A stretch of 64,000 nt of DNA. Source: Verticillium longisporum. Taxonomy: Eukaryota > Ascomycota > Sordariomycetes > Glomerellales > Plectosphaerellaceae. Below the pieces are notes generated by a model. The model ran no database searches and was not told the DNA's origin. It saw only the letters and a program-made list of their open reading frames with translations. Position numbers and translations under genes: made by a program. Within the stretch, counting starts at the first letter, position 1. Each line of letters begins with the position of its first letter. This document shows, piece by piece, positions 1 to 11,796 of the stretch. The DNA lies in assembly GCA_019188255.1 (NCBI GenBank), contig JAETXT010000002.1, positions 7,123,011-7,187,010 of the forward strand, read 5' to 3'.

Positions 1-513
1 TTCGTCTATGCACGCCACCAAAACCAACCCGATAAGCAACATCACCAACATAAACATTCCCTCGAGAAGCGCGAGAATGGCAATCCGTTCCTCGATGCGT
101 CAGAAAAGGCGCTGGCCGGGCCAGCCTCACAGCCGTGCAATGCAATCAAGGAGGGGGAAGACACTTTCACCGACTACGACCGCTTTGTGGCGAGGGCGCA
201 CGCCGAGGAGATGGCCATGCGCGTCAACGCCGTGCGGCGCAATTGGCGTGAGAGCAAGCGGGACAGCGCTTGTTACTCTGGCAAGAGGGACAGCGCGCGC
301 ACGAGCGACGAGGAAAGTGGCAGCAGCTTAACTGACGATGCCGTCGTCGTCAAGAGTCCCGGGATCGTACATCCGATCCCTGGGCCGGGCTTGAGGCGGC
401 AGAGCAGCACCGTTGCACAGAGGATTTCCCAGTACATCAGGCCGCTGAGAGAAGAGGCTGTGGTGAGGGTTGAGAGACCTGCGGGCCGAATGGGAATTGT
501 GAGGGAGATTTGA
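1..513 (+). CDS. Hypothetical protein, C-terminal part (cut by window edge)
   Basis: Frame 1 is open from the first base to a stop ending at 513, giving about 170 C-terminal residues of a protein whose start lies outside the window. The segment is hydrophilic and low in complexity, rich in Arg, Lys, Ser and Glu, with a His/Gln-rich stretch near its beginning and a KRDSA motif that occurs twice. No membrane segment or catalytic motif is visible; it resembles a cytoplasmic tail. I do not recognise the family. It converges on the antiporter gene, with about 630 bp between the stops. The upstream continuation would be decisive. Confidence 0.5.
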   Translation, partial: FVYARHQNQPDKQHHQHKHSLEKRENGNPFLDASEKALAGPASQPCNAIKEGEDTFTDYDRFVARAHAEEMAMRVNAVRRNWRESKRDSACYSGKRDSARTSDEESGSSLTDDAVVVKSPGIVHPIPGPGLRRQSSTVAQRISQYIRPLREEAVVRVERPAGRMGIVREI

Positions 514-1144
514 CGGATGGCGTGTGCATGGGTGCATGTTATTCTTGTTTTCCAGCCGGCGTTGGAGGTGTGTATGTCATGACCCTCGTGTTAGAGCTTT
601 AGAGCTCACACTACCATTTATCTGTACATATTGAGAGTACAGTCTAATTTGTTCTTACTTACGTTCGTTGCTTGATTCAACCTGGCTGACATCCCCCCAG
701 TGATGTGACGATCTCCCCTATCCAGGTATCATGTCCGAGTGTTTGGTCATCAATTTGAACCCTGGACAAGGCAGTGGTCTACATGACTGCCGCCCGGATG
801 GGCCGAAGCGGGCCAGCCATATCGCCTTCTAGATGCGGGAAGATGGGTGCCGATCGGAGACGCCTGTTACTTATGTTCGGATGTGAGTTGAGCTGATCAT
901 TTTTTTTTATCACGTTTGCCGACTGTGTCTTCAGGCTATAAAATCGTAAAGTTTAAGGATGAGCTGAGCGACTGTTATCATCTACCTACAGCAGTCTCGA
1001 CTTGGCGGTCGACAACTGCTGATATGATACAGACTCGACAGATGAAATGGATATGAAAACATTGTCACGTCAATTCGAATGGCGATGTCGCGTTTTTTCC
1101 CTCTTTCTTCAAGGGTATATCCGATCAGTAATGACAACCAACGC
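514..1144. other. Intergenic, convergent 3' ends
   Basis: Between two convergent stop codons. It contains short T-rich tracts (for example near 900-908) suitable for 3' untranslated regions. I see no gene in it. Confidence 0.5.
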
Positions 1145-3176
1145 CTATTCCTTCTTCTCATCCTCTCTTGGGGTATCATTTTCTCTCGCTCTCTCCACAC
1201 GGCGTCCTCTACTTGCCCCACGGCCAGGACTCATTGAGCCGTCACCCGATCTCTCCATGTGACGGCCCCTCGTGGGACTCAAGGGCGTGTCGTACGTGAC
1301 CCGCCGCGTCTCAATATCCGGCACCGAGGAGCGGATCCCAGCATCAGCCTTTTGTTCCGCCTCCTCTGCGGGCTCGGGCAGCTTGATCGTGGGCTCCGAG
1401 GCCGCCACCACCGGCCGCTTCTCCGTGCCTTCGTCATTGATCGTGCCGTCAGATGCGGCTGCACGCTTTCGAATGGCGTTGGCGAGGGTCGCGGCGTCGA
1501 GCAGTTCTGACTTTCTCCGCTCACCCTCCTCGTCACTTCCACCGGGACCCCTCGAAGGGGCTCTTGATGCGGCCCGGCTCCTGGTCCGCTCACTGGCCGC
1601 GCGGCTCACGGCCCTCGAGTGTCTTCGGCTCGCCCAGCGGCTTCCGCGCCCGCCCTCTTCCATGGTGATGGCGTCGCTGTCCCAACCCTCAAAGAGATCG
1701 CACGTCTGTAAACCCCAGCGCTGGTCGTCGCTTATGGACTGGCCATGGCGCTTCAGCAGCAGACCGACGACGACGGGGCCGACAATGGTACTCAAGACGG
1801 TGGCCCACGTGGCCACGATGAAGGCGTCTTCAGAGAGATATGGTGTCTCGTTGAGGCCGATCTGGATGATGAGCAGGCCGATCTCGCCGCGGGCGACCAT
1901 GGCGACACCGAGGAGCATGGCGGGCCTCCAGGTCGAGGAGGCGAGCTCGCGGGGACGGAGCATGGGCTTCTCGGTCACAAAGTCGCGGATGGGAACAATA
2001 GCGCCGACGACGAGCTTGCCAGCGAGCATGAGGAGTGTGAAGACGACGCCGCGCCAGATAGCCTCGCCCGTCCAGAGCTTCTTGAAGGGGATGGCGAAAC
2101 CGATGCTCGCGAAGAACATGGGCTGGAGGATGTATGTCTGCGCGCCGAGAAAGTACTTTTCAAACGTGTGAACAAAGGTCGGCGTTTTGTCGGGGTCCGA
2201 CTCGCCGTGTTCGCGGTCGAAGACCATGAAGGGCCCATCTGGATGGATGCATGGCAGGGCGCTGAGGAAAGTGCCGGCTAGGAAGGATCCGTAGAGGGCC
2301 GAGGCGCCGGCGAAGCCTGCGATGCTGACAAAGGCACAGAGTGTGACGACCATGAGGAAAATGTTGGAGGTATGCTTGTATCGCGCGAAGATGTCCTCGA
2401 TATACCAGCGGAATATGGGTCCGGCGACAAACTTGGCGACGAGCGGGGTCAGGATGCCGAGGAGGGCACTTGCGAGGATCGGCCTACCAATGAGCCAGCC
2501 GAGGTTGACGTCGTCACCTCCGTCTGCCACAGAACCCAGGTTGTGGATGACGCTGGCCATGATGAGGCCTGTCACGTCGCTGACGACAGCTGCGCTGATG
2601 AGCACCGTTCCGACCTTTGTCTTGGCAAAATCGATGCCTTTGGCGGCGCTGCCGATCACAACAAAAGTCGTGCCGAGCGATGTCACAGAGAGGGCGGCGC
2701 CGATGATGAAGGTCTCGACAGCACCATAGCCGAACGCGATGTGAAGAAGAGCAAAGCACAGCCCTATGGGGATGAGGATGCCAATGGTAGCTGCGCAAAA
2801 GCTGAGGAAGAAGTTGGCCTTGAGAAGGCCGAGATGAACGGTCAGGCCGCCTGTGATGTCAGCCAGATCAGTCACCGCATGGCAGCTTTGTCAAGGGTGA
2901 TGTACCTTCAAAAATGATCAGAATGAGCCCGATGTATCCCAAGCTCACGAAAGTCTCCTGCCACTCAATGGGCATAACGTTGCCGATGGGGATGCCATAC
3001 AGCAGACCGACGATCATTTGGCCAATGAGGCCGGCCTTGAAGATTTTGTCGGAGATCCATTCCGCGAGGGCAAGGAAAAAGAAGAATGAGATGATGATCA
3101 GAATCTGTTGAACCTGAGGCTCATGGTATTCGAGGAAGCCCGCAGCAGCAGCAGCGTCGGCGTCGCCAGCCATCAC
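1145..3176 (-). CDS. CPA2-family cation/proton antiporter
   Basis: Multi-pass membrane exchanger of the monovalent cation:proton antiporter-2 family (Na+ or K+ for H+). Exon 1 is 3176-2906 and exon 2 is 2850-1145, joined across a 55-bp intron (2905-2851) that restores the family motif IIFEGGLTVHL. The product is 658 residues. About the first 400 residues carry alternating hydrophobic helices, including the SVTSLGTTF segment and a VVSDVTGLI helix where this superfamily places its ion-binding Asp. The C-terminal ~190 residues are hydrophilic and rich in Arg-Ser pairs, typical of a cytosolic regulatory tail in fungal homologues. Met-1 and Met-2 are adjacent, so the start is unambiguous within one residue. 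Substrate ion and membrane cannot be told from sequence; a Kha1-like endosomal role or a plasma membrane role are both possible. Confidence 0.88.
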
Positions 3177-5285
3177 ACAGATACCGTGACGTCAATAGCT
3201 TCGTTTGTGTTTGCCTGATAAATCGATGGAGCAAGGTCGTGGAGTAGTGGTAGGGCTCAGTACAAGTTCTTCTTGGCATATCCTTCTGGTCTTTCAGTCT
3301 GCACAGACTACGAAGGATCAGTCCTGGTTCGAGGGGACACGCAAACTAAATAAGACAACCCGCCAAAAGCCATGTACTCCCTGTATTATGAAGGAACAGT
3401 CCGTGGCGTCCCGATCCCATGGTCTTGTCCCCCGGCTGGCTTCGGGCAGCACCCGTGAAATGATGCCAAGGTGGCCGTGACCCCAGAAATGTGGACGTTG
3501 ACAGGCTCTTCCCACCCAATTTCAGCTACAGCCCTTGAATGCTTTTTGCACTCTGGGTCCCTGGGACGGGAGCCGTGCCGGACCAGGGTGGCTTCACGTT
3601 GCGGGCGGGAAGGTTCGCCACGGACGACTGGGCGATAATCAGCCATGATATCAGGGCGTCTGGGCGGAACTTCGCCTCAACGCCGAGACATGGGGCGGGT
3701 AACACTAGAACGGTGCCAACATTGCACATGCTGCATGGTAGTTTGTCCCGATTGGTGCAGAGGGGTAAACACTACGCTTTCACGCGGTACTTCAGGCCAG
3801 TTGATGGGTTCCCAAGAGATTCTCTGGTCCCCCTGACGCGTCATGGAAAGGAAGCAAGCATGAGGCCATCAAGCGATCCGAGCCTTGGGATGGACGCCTG
3901 CTGTAGAGTTGAGAATGATGACGCTCGTAACAACGGAGACAATGGCGCGCCAGCATTCAGTTTTTCTTAGAACGCCAAGTGAAAGAGAGGGTGTGGCCTG
4001 CGACGATGAGATGTGACAGAGGTGAGAAATGCAAGACAAGTACTTACGCTTGGCCAGAATTGACAGCGGGTGAGATGTGTAGCTCAGAACAGGTCTCTGG
4101 TTTCAGTCCAACGTGCTGTGTTGTAAGACTCCAGCTGGCCTTTGATGCACAGACCGAAAGACAGGCAGTGAGTACAAGCACAAGCACAGGCAAGCCAGGG
4201 CACCCTGACGGCGAACCATGTGCTGTCAAGGTCCCAATCTCGCGGGCTCCGTGGCCTGGTGCTGGTGTAGCATTCCCGCTGATGAGACATGACCAGCTAC
4301 GGGAAGGATTGGGCAGCCCCCCCCTCTCCTGAGCAAGGAGCTGGCCGCACTGACGGCGCCCCCTTCCCGGGGGACAGGGGTCTTGATCCGGCAACGAAGA
4401 AAGAACAATCTTTTGATGCCATGATAGAGACGCGAGCTTGCGACATCTGGTCTCGTGGTGCCGGGGATAAAGGCCAATGGACGAGCAACTTGGTATCTTC
4501 AACGAGTCCGATGGGGTGTTTGGTATCACATTGACCTGATATAGATAGTAGTGCTGTGCTGAAGGTGAGACAGAGATGCGTCGGAAAGGGTTCAGCTGCT
4601 GGAAAGAAAAGAATCGAATAGCTTCCTGCTTACATTCACCGCCGAGTCGAGAAGCGGTCTGTTGTTTGTGTGTAGTGATGGATATCACGATGCCATTCAT
4701 TGGTGTTGATGATGGTTTCTGTCGAGACGGGAGACTGATGAGCCGCTCAAGCACTACCAGAGAGAGCCCCAGCTACAGGGGATCTGGGGATCTTGGGGCA
4801 GGCTTCTAGTCGGGCCCCTCCAATTCACGCTCATTGACGTGATTCAGCCGATAAAGATGCTGACCTAATCAGCCACAAGGCAGCCAGCCAATGCGACGCT
4901 TCTCTGCTACACTCGAATTCGAGGTGGATCCCCCCTTTGCCATGAACGGCGAAAAAAGTACACATCTTCCTCTCGCTCTCCACACAAGGCCTGGTCGCTC
5001 CACCACACATTGGACCCTCGCCTTCGACGAGCTTCTGTTCCGTGCCGCCCGTCAACAGGACACGATACGACTTGTCTCCTGAACCTCAACGGACCCCGGA
5101 GCCGACACTCTGCGACTGCAACCCGCGTATTCCCCCGACGACGCCGATGCAGTGACGAGCCGAATCACCCGCATTCGACGAAACACCTCATAGCTTTCGT
5201 CGCGATACTTTTTTTTTTTTTTTTTTTCCCTTGACGACCCTCCTTGCGCGACCGGCCTCCTTTCGTCAGGGCATCACTGCCCAGC
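3177..5285. other. Divergent promoter region, antiporter / SPF1
   Basis: About 2.1 kb between two divergent start codons. Open frames here (for example 3539-3970 on + and 4044-4754 on -) have no family features and uneven composition. Just before SPF1 there is a run of 19 T (5209-5227), usual for a fungal 5' leader. No gene is recognised. Confidence 0.5.
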
Positions 5286-8200
5286 ATGGCGCCCCTTGTC
5301 GATAACTCCCAGATCAAGGCGGCGGAGCTGTGGAAGCCGCTGCCTCTGTATCTCCACGCCTACATCTGGCCCTTCGCCGTCATCTGGCCCGTCTTCCTGC
5401 GCTACTACCTGACCACCGACCTGTACGACAAGTACATTTCCTCCGAGGAATGGACTTTTGTCTGGATCGCCACCATCACCACCCTGCAGTCTCTCGTCTG
5501 GCTCTGCACCCACTGGAGCGTCAACCTCCAGACTCTCTTCACGGCCACCCGCGCCAAGACCATTGAAGATGCCGAGCTCATCAAGGTCCTGCCCGTCGCC
5601 AACGCTGGGTCGCCCGAAGTTTGCACCATTGTGCGCGACACTGTAGGTTGCCCCCCCCCTCCCCTTCCTCCCAGCTTGCTGCTTGCTGGCCCTCCACCTC
5701 GAGCCTCGAGCATGTGCTGACCCCTCCTTCCAGACCAACGGCCGTACCAACACGTCGTTCCTCTTCCAGAAGCGCCGATTCCTCTACGTTCCCGAAGAAA
5801 AGACGTTCCGCACCCTCGTATACGCCATCGACGCTGAGCCAAAGCCTAGCATCGCCCAGTTCCAAAAGTCGAAGGGTATCGCCACCCAGGCCGAGCTCAC
5901 CCGCATTCAGGAGCACTATGGACCCAATACGTTCGACATTCCCGTTCCCACCTTTAGCGAGCTCTTCAAGGAGCATGCCGTCGCCCCCTTCTTCGTTTTC
6001 CAGATCTTCTGCGTCGGCCTGTGGATGCTCGATGAATACTGGTACTACTCGCTTTTCACCCTCTTCATGCTCGTCGCCTTTGAGAGCACCGTCGTCTGGC
6101 AGCGCCAGCGCACCTCATGGAGTTCCGTAGCATGAGCATCAAGCCCTACGAGATCTACGTCTACCGCCTCGGCAAGTGGACCGAGATTATGAGCGACCAG
6201 CTTCTGCCCGGTGATCTTGCCTCTGCCGGCCGTACCAAGGAGGACGGCGGCGTTGCCTGCGACATGCTCCTCGTTGAGGGCACTGCCATTGTCAACGAGG
6301 CCATGCTGTCTGGCGAGAGCACCCCGCTTCTCAAGGACTCGATCCAGCTGCGCCCCCAGGATGCCGCCATCGAGCCCGAAGGACTCGACAAGAATGCCTT
6401 CCTCTGGGGCGGCACCAAGGTCCTCCAGATCACCCACGGTAACCCCGACGAGGTCAAGCCCAAGCTGATCTCCGGCGTCCCTCCCCCTCCTGATAACGGG
6501 GCCATGGCCATTGTGCAAAAGACTGGCTTTGAGACCTCGCAGGGCAGCCTCGTCCGCACCATGATCTACTCGACCGAGCGCGTCTCCGCCAACAACGTGG
6601 AGGCCCTCTTCTTTATTCTCTTCCTCCTGATCTTCGCCATTGCCGCTTCTTGGTATGTCTGGGATGAGGGTGTTCGCAAGGACCGCAAGCGTTCCAAGCT
6701 TCTGCTCGACTGTGTCTTGATCGTCACCAGCGTTGTCCCCCCGGGGTTCCTATCGAGGTCAGCCTTGCCGTCAACACCAGCCTTGCCGCCCTGGCCAAGC
6801 TTGCCATCTTCTGCACCGAGCCCTTCCGCATCCCCTTTGCTGGACGCATCGACGTCGCTTGTTTCGACAAGACGGGTACTTTGACTGGTGAGGATCTTGT
6901 TGTCGAGGGTATCGCCGGCCTCGGTCTTGTCGGACACACTGGCGCTGATACCCCTCGGGAGTCTGACGGTGCCCACTCTCACATGACCGCTGTCAAGGAT
7001 ATCGGCCTCGAGACGACCCTGGTTCTGGCTTCTGCCCATGCTCTCGTCAAGCTCGATGAGGGCGAGATTGTCGGTGACCCCATGGAGAAGGCCACTCTCA
7101 CCTCGATTGGTTGGACTATTGGCAAGAACGACGTGCTTCTGGCTAAGCCTGCCACTGTGGCCACTACTGGTATCAGCGGCAACGTTCAGGTTAAGCGTCG
7201 TTTCCAGTTCTCGTCCGCTCTCAAGCGCCAGAGCTCCGTTGCGACCATTAGCGGCATTGACAACAACACGGGAAACAAGCTCCGCGGCACTTTTGTTGGT
7301 GTCAAGGGTGCGCCCGAGACCATCATGAAGAGGCTCACGACTGTCCCCGCTGATTACGAGGAAACCTACAAGTACTTTACCCGTCGCGGATCCCGTGTCC
7401 TCGCGCTTGCCTACAAGCAGCTGAGCACGGAGGGCGAACTGAGCAGTGGCAAGATCAACGACCTCAAGCGTGAGCAGGTCGAGTGCGGCCTCACTTTTGC
7501 CGGCTTCCTCGTCCTGTCCTGCCCTCTCAAGGAAGATGCCAAGGAGGCCGTTCAGATGCTCAACGAGAGCAGCCACCGTGTCGTCATGATCACCGGAGAC
7601 AATCCTCTTACCGCCGTCTATGTCGCTCGCGATGTCGAGATTGTGGACCGTGACGTTCTCATCCTCGACGCCCCCGAAGACAACGACGACGGCGACAAGC
7701 TCGTCTGGAGAAGTGTGGACGACAAGACCAGCATCCCCGTGGACCCTACCAAACCCATCGACCCCGAAATTATCAAGACCAAGGATCTCTGTGTCACCGG
7801 TTATGCTCTCGCCAAGTTCAAGGGCCAGCAGGCCTGGTTCTCCATCCTCCGCCACACCTGGGTCTACGCTCGTGTGTCGCCCAAGCAGAAGGAGGACATC
7901 CTTCTCGGTCTCAAGGAGATGGGCTACTACACTCTGATGGCTGGCGATGGCACGAACGACGTCGGTGCTCTCAAGCAGGCCCACATTGGTGTCGCCCTTC
8001 TCAACGGTACCCAGGAGGATCTTGTTCGTATTGCTGAGCACTCTCGCAACACTAGGATGAAGGACATCTACCAGAAGCAAGTCGAGATGATGAAGCGCTT
8101 CAACCAGCCTGCCCCCCCGTCCCTGTCCTGATCGCCCACATGTACCCTCCGGGCCCTAGCAACCCCAACTTCAACAAGGCTGTCGAACGTGAGGCCCAGA

Positions 8201-9395
8201 AGAAGAATGTTTCGCCCGAGGAGTACGTCAAGGCTCAAGGATACGACGTCGAGACCATCACTTTGCCCGCCGCCCAGCAGCTCATCAACTCTGATCCTAA
8301 GAACCGCAATGCCCAAGCCCAGAAGAAGGCCGCCAACCTCGCCGACAGGATGACCACCAGCCTCATGGAGAATGAGCTCGACGACAACGAGCCCCCGACT
8401 CTCAAGCTCGGTGACGCTTCCGTTGCTGCGCCCTTCACGAGTAAGCTCCGCAACGTCATTGCCGTTCCCAACATCATTCGTCAGGGCCGTTGCACACTTG
8501 TCGCCACCATTCAGATGTACAAGATTCTCGCCCTCAACTGTTTGATCACCGCCTACAGTCTCAGCGTCCTCTACCTCGAGGGTATCAAGTTTGGCGACGG
8601 ACAGTACACCATCAGCGGTGTTCTCATGAGCGTCTGCTTCCTGTCCCTGTCCCGTGCCCGTGTTGTCGAGGGTCTGTCCAAGGAGCGCCCTCAGCCCAAC
8701 ATCTTCAACTTCTACATTATTGGCTCGATTCTCGGCCAATTCGCCATCCATATTGTGACTCTCATCTACGTTGCCCGTCTGTGCGACCGTCTCGAGCCGT
8801 AAGTTTCCCGCTACTTTTTGCGTGACCTCAGTTAAACAATGCTAACCCAATTGCCAGTCGCTCCGACAACGTCGACCTCGAGGCTGAGTTCTCGCCCAGC
8901 CTGCTCAACAGTGCCGTCTACCTCCTGCAGCTCATCCAGCAGATCAGCACCTTCGCCATCAACTATCAGGGCCGTCCCTTCCGCGAGTCTCTCTCCGAGA
9001 ACCGCGGCATGTTCTGGGGCATCCTCGGCGTCTCGGCCCTCGCCTTCTCCTGCGCCATGGAGCTCGCGCCCGAGATTAACGAGCAGATGAAGCTCGTGCC
9101 CTTCACGGACGAGTTCAAGACGACCATGACGTCCGTCATGGTCTTTGACTACGCGGCCTGCTGGACCATCGAGGTCGTCCTGGAACGCCTCTTCTCCGTC
9201 TTCCGCCCCCGCCACATTGCGGGCCGCCGGCCCGACCAACTCGAGCGCGAAAAGGTGCGCAAGGCCGAGGCCATCCAGAAGCTCATCGCCGGGCAGGAGA
9301 AGGCCGAGGAGGAGAAGATTGCTGCGCTCGAGAAGCAGATTGCCGACAGGCGGCAGCAGGTGGCCAACTGGCGTCGCGGTGGCCCGGCGCAGTAG
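5286..9395 (+). CDS. SPF1: P5A-type cation-transporting ATPase, ER (Spf1)
   Basis: P5A P-type ATPase of the endoplasmic reticulum; the family dislocates misinserted transmembrane helices and keeps ER sterol and ion homeostasis. Exons: 5286-5642, 5734-8798, 8858-9395; introns 91 and 59 bp, the second with a GCTAACC branch point. The product is about 1320 residues. Visible in order: N-terminal membrane helices, the LSGES actuator motif, a P5-type Pro-Pro helix (VVPPGVPIEVS), the phosphorylation site DKTGT (Asp about 498), the hinge GDGTNDVGALKQA (about 856), C-terminal helices and a charged coiled-coil tail. Reading it needs one added base at three places: 6112-6116, the G run 6743-6746 and the C run 8112-8118. 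Conserved family sequence continues exactly across each, so I treat them as assembly errors. It converges with the MDH gene. Confidence 0.95.
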
Positions 9396-10027
9396 ACGCA
9401 TGTGCATGTGCGCCCCCTCCCTGGCGATGATGGGTGAGGGCGTCATTGCCTGATGTTCTTCCTCTGGCCGTGTATAGACCTTTTTTCTCTAGATGTTGTT
9501 AGTAGACATGCATGGCATCCTAATTGATCTATCCCGCTTGTTCAATATCATGGTTTCGAAATGATGTGGTGTATGACGAGTGTATGACCTTGTCGTTTCT
9601 AACATTAAGGGCCGTCTTCATCAAGGAGATCAAATGTCACGAACGGGCCAAATAATAGGGGCAGAAGATAGGGTACGAAGCATGTTAGACTATGGTACAG
9701 CGAGCAGACCCGAAGTCGAGCTCAAGAGAAGAAAGGGAGAAACAGAGCCGTTCAAGGCGATTTCGCCCCCTTGCCACTATTCTTCTCCCTCCCCGGCATG
9801 ACCATCCAGCTCTTGGAATGGCGGCCGGGGGCGGGAGCAAGATCGATTTGCTTCGAATCAGCAGGTTTCGCACCGTTCGTCATTCCCGATCCGTCCGTAT
9901 ATCATTATGACCATCACCATCTTACACTCAGCACCGACAGCGGCCCCTCCCCCTTTTGCCTGCCCTCACTCATGAAAATAAAGAGGAGGGAAGAAGAAGA
10001 GGGGGAAGGGAAGAGGGGGCGAGACGC
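9396..10027. other. Intergenic, convergent 3' ends of SPF1 and MDH
   Basis: 3' untranslated space of two convergent genes. If the MDH reading frame is taken literally, its stop falls at 9970 inside this interval (see MDH entry). No other gene seen. Confidence 0.5.
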
Positions 10028-11271
10028 TTATTTGGGGGATAGGAAGCGACAAAGTCGGCACCCTTGGGAAAGGTCTTCTTGGGGTCGCCGCAGCAGGCCT
10101 CGAGGAGACGCTCCTCGACGGCGTCGACGGAGCCGACGGGGTGGATCTTCTCGACACCGTTGGGGCCGAGCTCGACCTTGGAGGAGAAGAAGTCGATGCC
10201 CTGGTCCTTGTAGAGGGGCGAGTCGACAAAGGTGGGCTCGACAATGCCCTTCTCGCCCTGGGAGGCGCGGAGGAGGGACTCGGCCATGCGGGCACCGGCC
10301 ATGGCCATGGAGAGGGTGGCGGAACCGGCACCGTCCTTGGCCTTGACGACCTCGTCACCGCCGAACTGGACGCGGTTGATGAGGGCATCGTTGGAGGATA
10401 GATCGGGGTGGTTGGACTGGCTGAAGAGGGGGACAATGGTGACACCGGAGTGGCCGCCGACGACGGTGATGTTCTCGTCCTTGGGGTCGGTGCCCTTGAT
10501 CTCGGAGACGAAGCGCGAGGCGCGGACAACGTCGAGGGTGGTGACACCGAAGAGGCGCTTGGGGTTGTAGACGCCAGCCTTCTTGTAGACCTCGGCGCAG
10601 ATGGGGACGGTCGAGTTGACGGGGTTGGCGATGATGAGGAGGTTGGCCTCGGGAGCCGAGTCGGCGGCGGCCTTGGCGAGGTCGCGGACGATGGAGGCGT
10701 TGGTGTTGAAGAGGTCGTCACGGGTCATGCCGGGCTTGCGGGGACGCCGGCGGGGATGAGGACAACGTCAGCACCCTTGAGGGCGGCGGCGAGACCGGCG
10801 GGGGTGGCCTCGTAGCCGGTGACCTTGGACTTGGTGTTGACGTGGGAGATGTCGGCAGCGACACCTGCATTGGTTTGGCTCGTCAGTCATTTGTGCATGT
10901 AGGCATGGTGGCACGACAGGAGTTCGTACCGGGACCGCCGCGAATGTCATAGAGGGCGAGCTCAGTGACACGGGGGTTGAGCTTCAGGAGCAGAGAGAGA
11001 GGCTGGCCGATGCCGCCGGCGGCGCCGAGGACGGTGACCTTGGAGAGCTGTGACGGATCTTGTCAGCATGTGTTGCCTTCAGAGACCCGAGGTATGTTCT
11101 CGGAAGCTAGATGCCGAGCTTTGCAGCAACAAGTGCTCGGAGCTTTACTTGCTTGCTGCTTCGCAGCTGGGCCACCTCTCGGCTTCGGAGCAAGGGAAGG
11201 GGAGGGGGAGGGAGACGTACGTCACGGGCGGTGGCCGAGAACATGCGGCGCTGGATCCTGGGAGCGAACAT
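10028..11271 (-). CDS. MDH1: Malate dehydrogenase, mitochondrial
   Basis: NAD-dependent oxidation of malate to oxaloacetate in the matrix (TCA cycle). Exons: 11271-11221, 11047-10930, 10864-10028; introns 173 and 65 bp. Exon 1 encodes only a 17-residue Arg-rich presequence ([17 protein letters not shown]), a good mitochondrial targeting signal. Exon 2 carries the NAD-binding loop [12 protein letters not shown]; exon 3 carries the ANPVNSTVP segment and the active-site [10 protein letters not shown]. One base is missing in the G run 10740-10743 (reads [15 protein letters not shown] when supplied). A second probable loss in the run 10034-10038 gives a stop at 10028 and 335 residues, the usual family length; without it the frame runs to 9970 with an atypical Pro/Leu/Ser tail. 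Divergent from the Rqt4-like gene. Confidence 0.93.
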
Positions 11272-11796
11272 TGTGACTGAAGGGGCTGCTGAAGACGGCC
11301 TGGAGAATGTGCTGATGACGGACGGGTTGGGTATAGAAGTGATGGAAGGATGGAGAGCGCGAAATAATACGGACGAGGAAGAGGGAAGGTGTGCCAGTGA
11401 AAAAAGATGGGCGCCGACATGGGATGTCTGGCAGCCATTCGTCGCTGTGGTTCGTTGAGCTGGCAAGGCCACTGGCGCTACCCCAAAGTAGAATAGCGCC
11501 ATCTCGTTCGTTGGCTTTCCCATTGTATCCGGTTGATTCCGGGGGAGGGTCGGCGAAATGTCGGGTTGCCTGGAGTGCCCGTCGTCCGACGACGCCCCAG
11601 CTTGACTACCTTACCTAGTGGCAGGGGGGCCTGGCCGGGTGAGTCTGTCGGTGACGTGGGGTTGTGGCCCTCTACATCACAATGAATCACTGAAGCTTAC
11701 CTGGCTCGTCTAAACGAAAGGTACCTATTGATAGAAAACCTAGCATCTCGCCGTGATCAACGTCCACCACCAGCAAATACCGACCAGCGGATCATC
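11272..11796. other. Divergent promoter, MDH / Rqt4-like
   Basis: 525 bp between divergent start codons. The Rqt4-like frame extends upstream to an in-frame codon at 11728, but the first ATG is at 11797. No separate gene seen. Confidence 0.45.

Noticed and set aside
1272..2171. 299-codon frame on + opposite the antiporter
   Set aside because: Antisense to a recognised transporter; Ser/Arg/Pro-rich without family features.
3539..4754. Open frames between the antiporter and SPF1 (143 and 236 codons)
   Set aside because: No recognisable motif, no splice-consistent extension, and they sit in a divergent promoter region.
6566..8080. 504-codon open frame on - opposite SPF1
   Set aside because: It lies antisense to strongly conserved SPF1 sequence, crosses one of its frame breaks, and has no domain of its own; it is a codon-bias shadow of GC-rich coding DNA.
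5286..9395. SPF1 as a pseudogene or as a case of programmed frameshifting
   Set aside because: All three shifts are single-base losses at runs, conserved sequence continues across each, and many unrelated genes here show the same defect.
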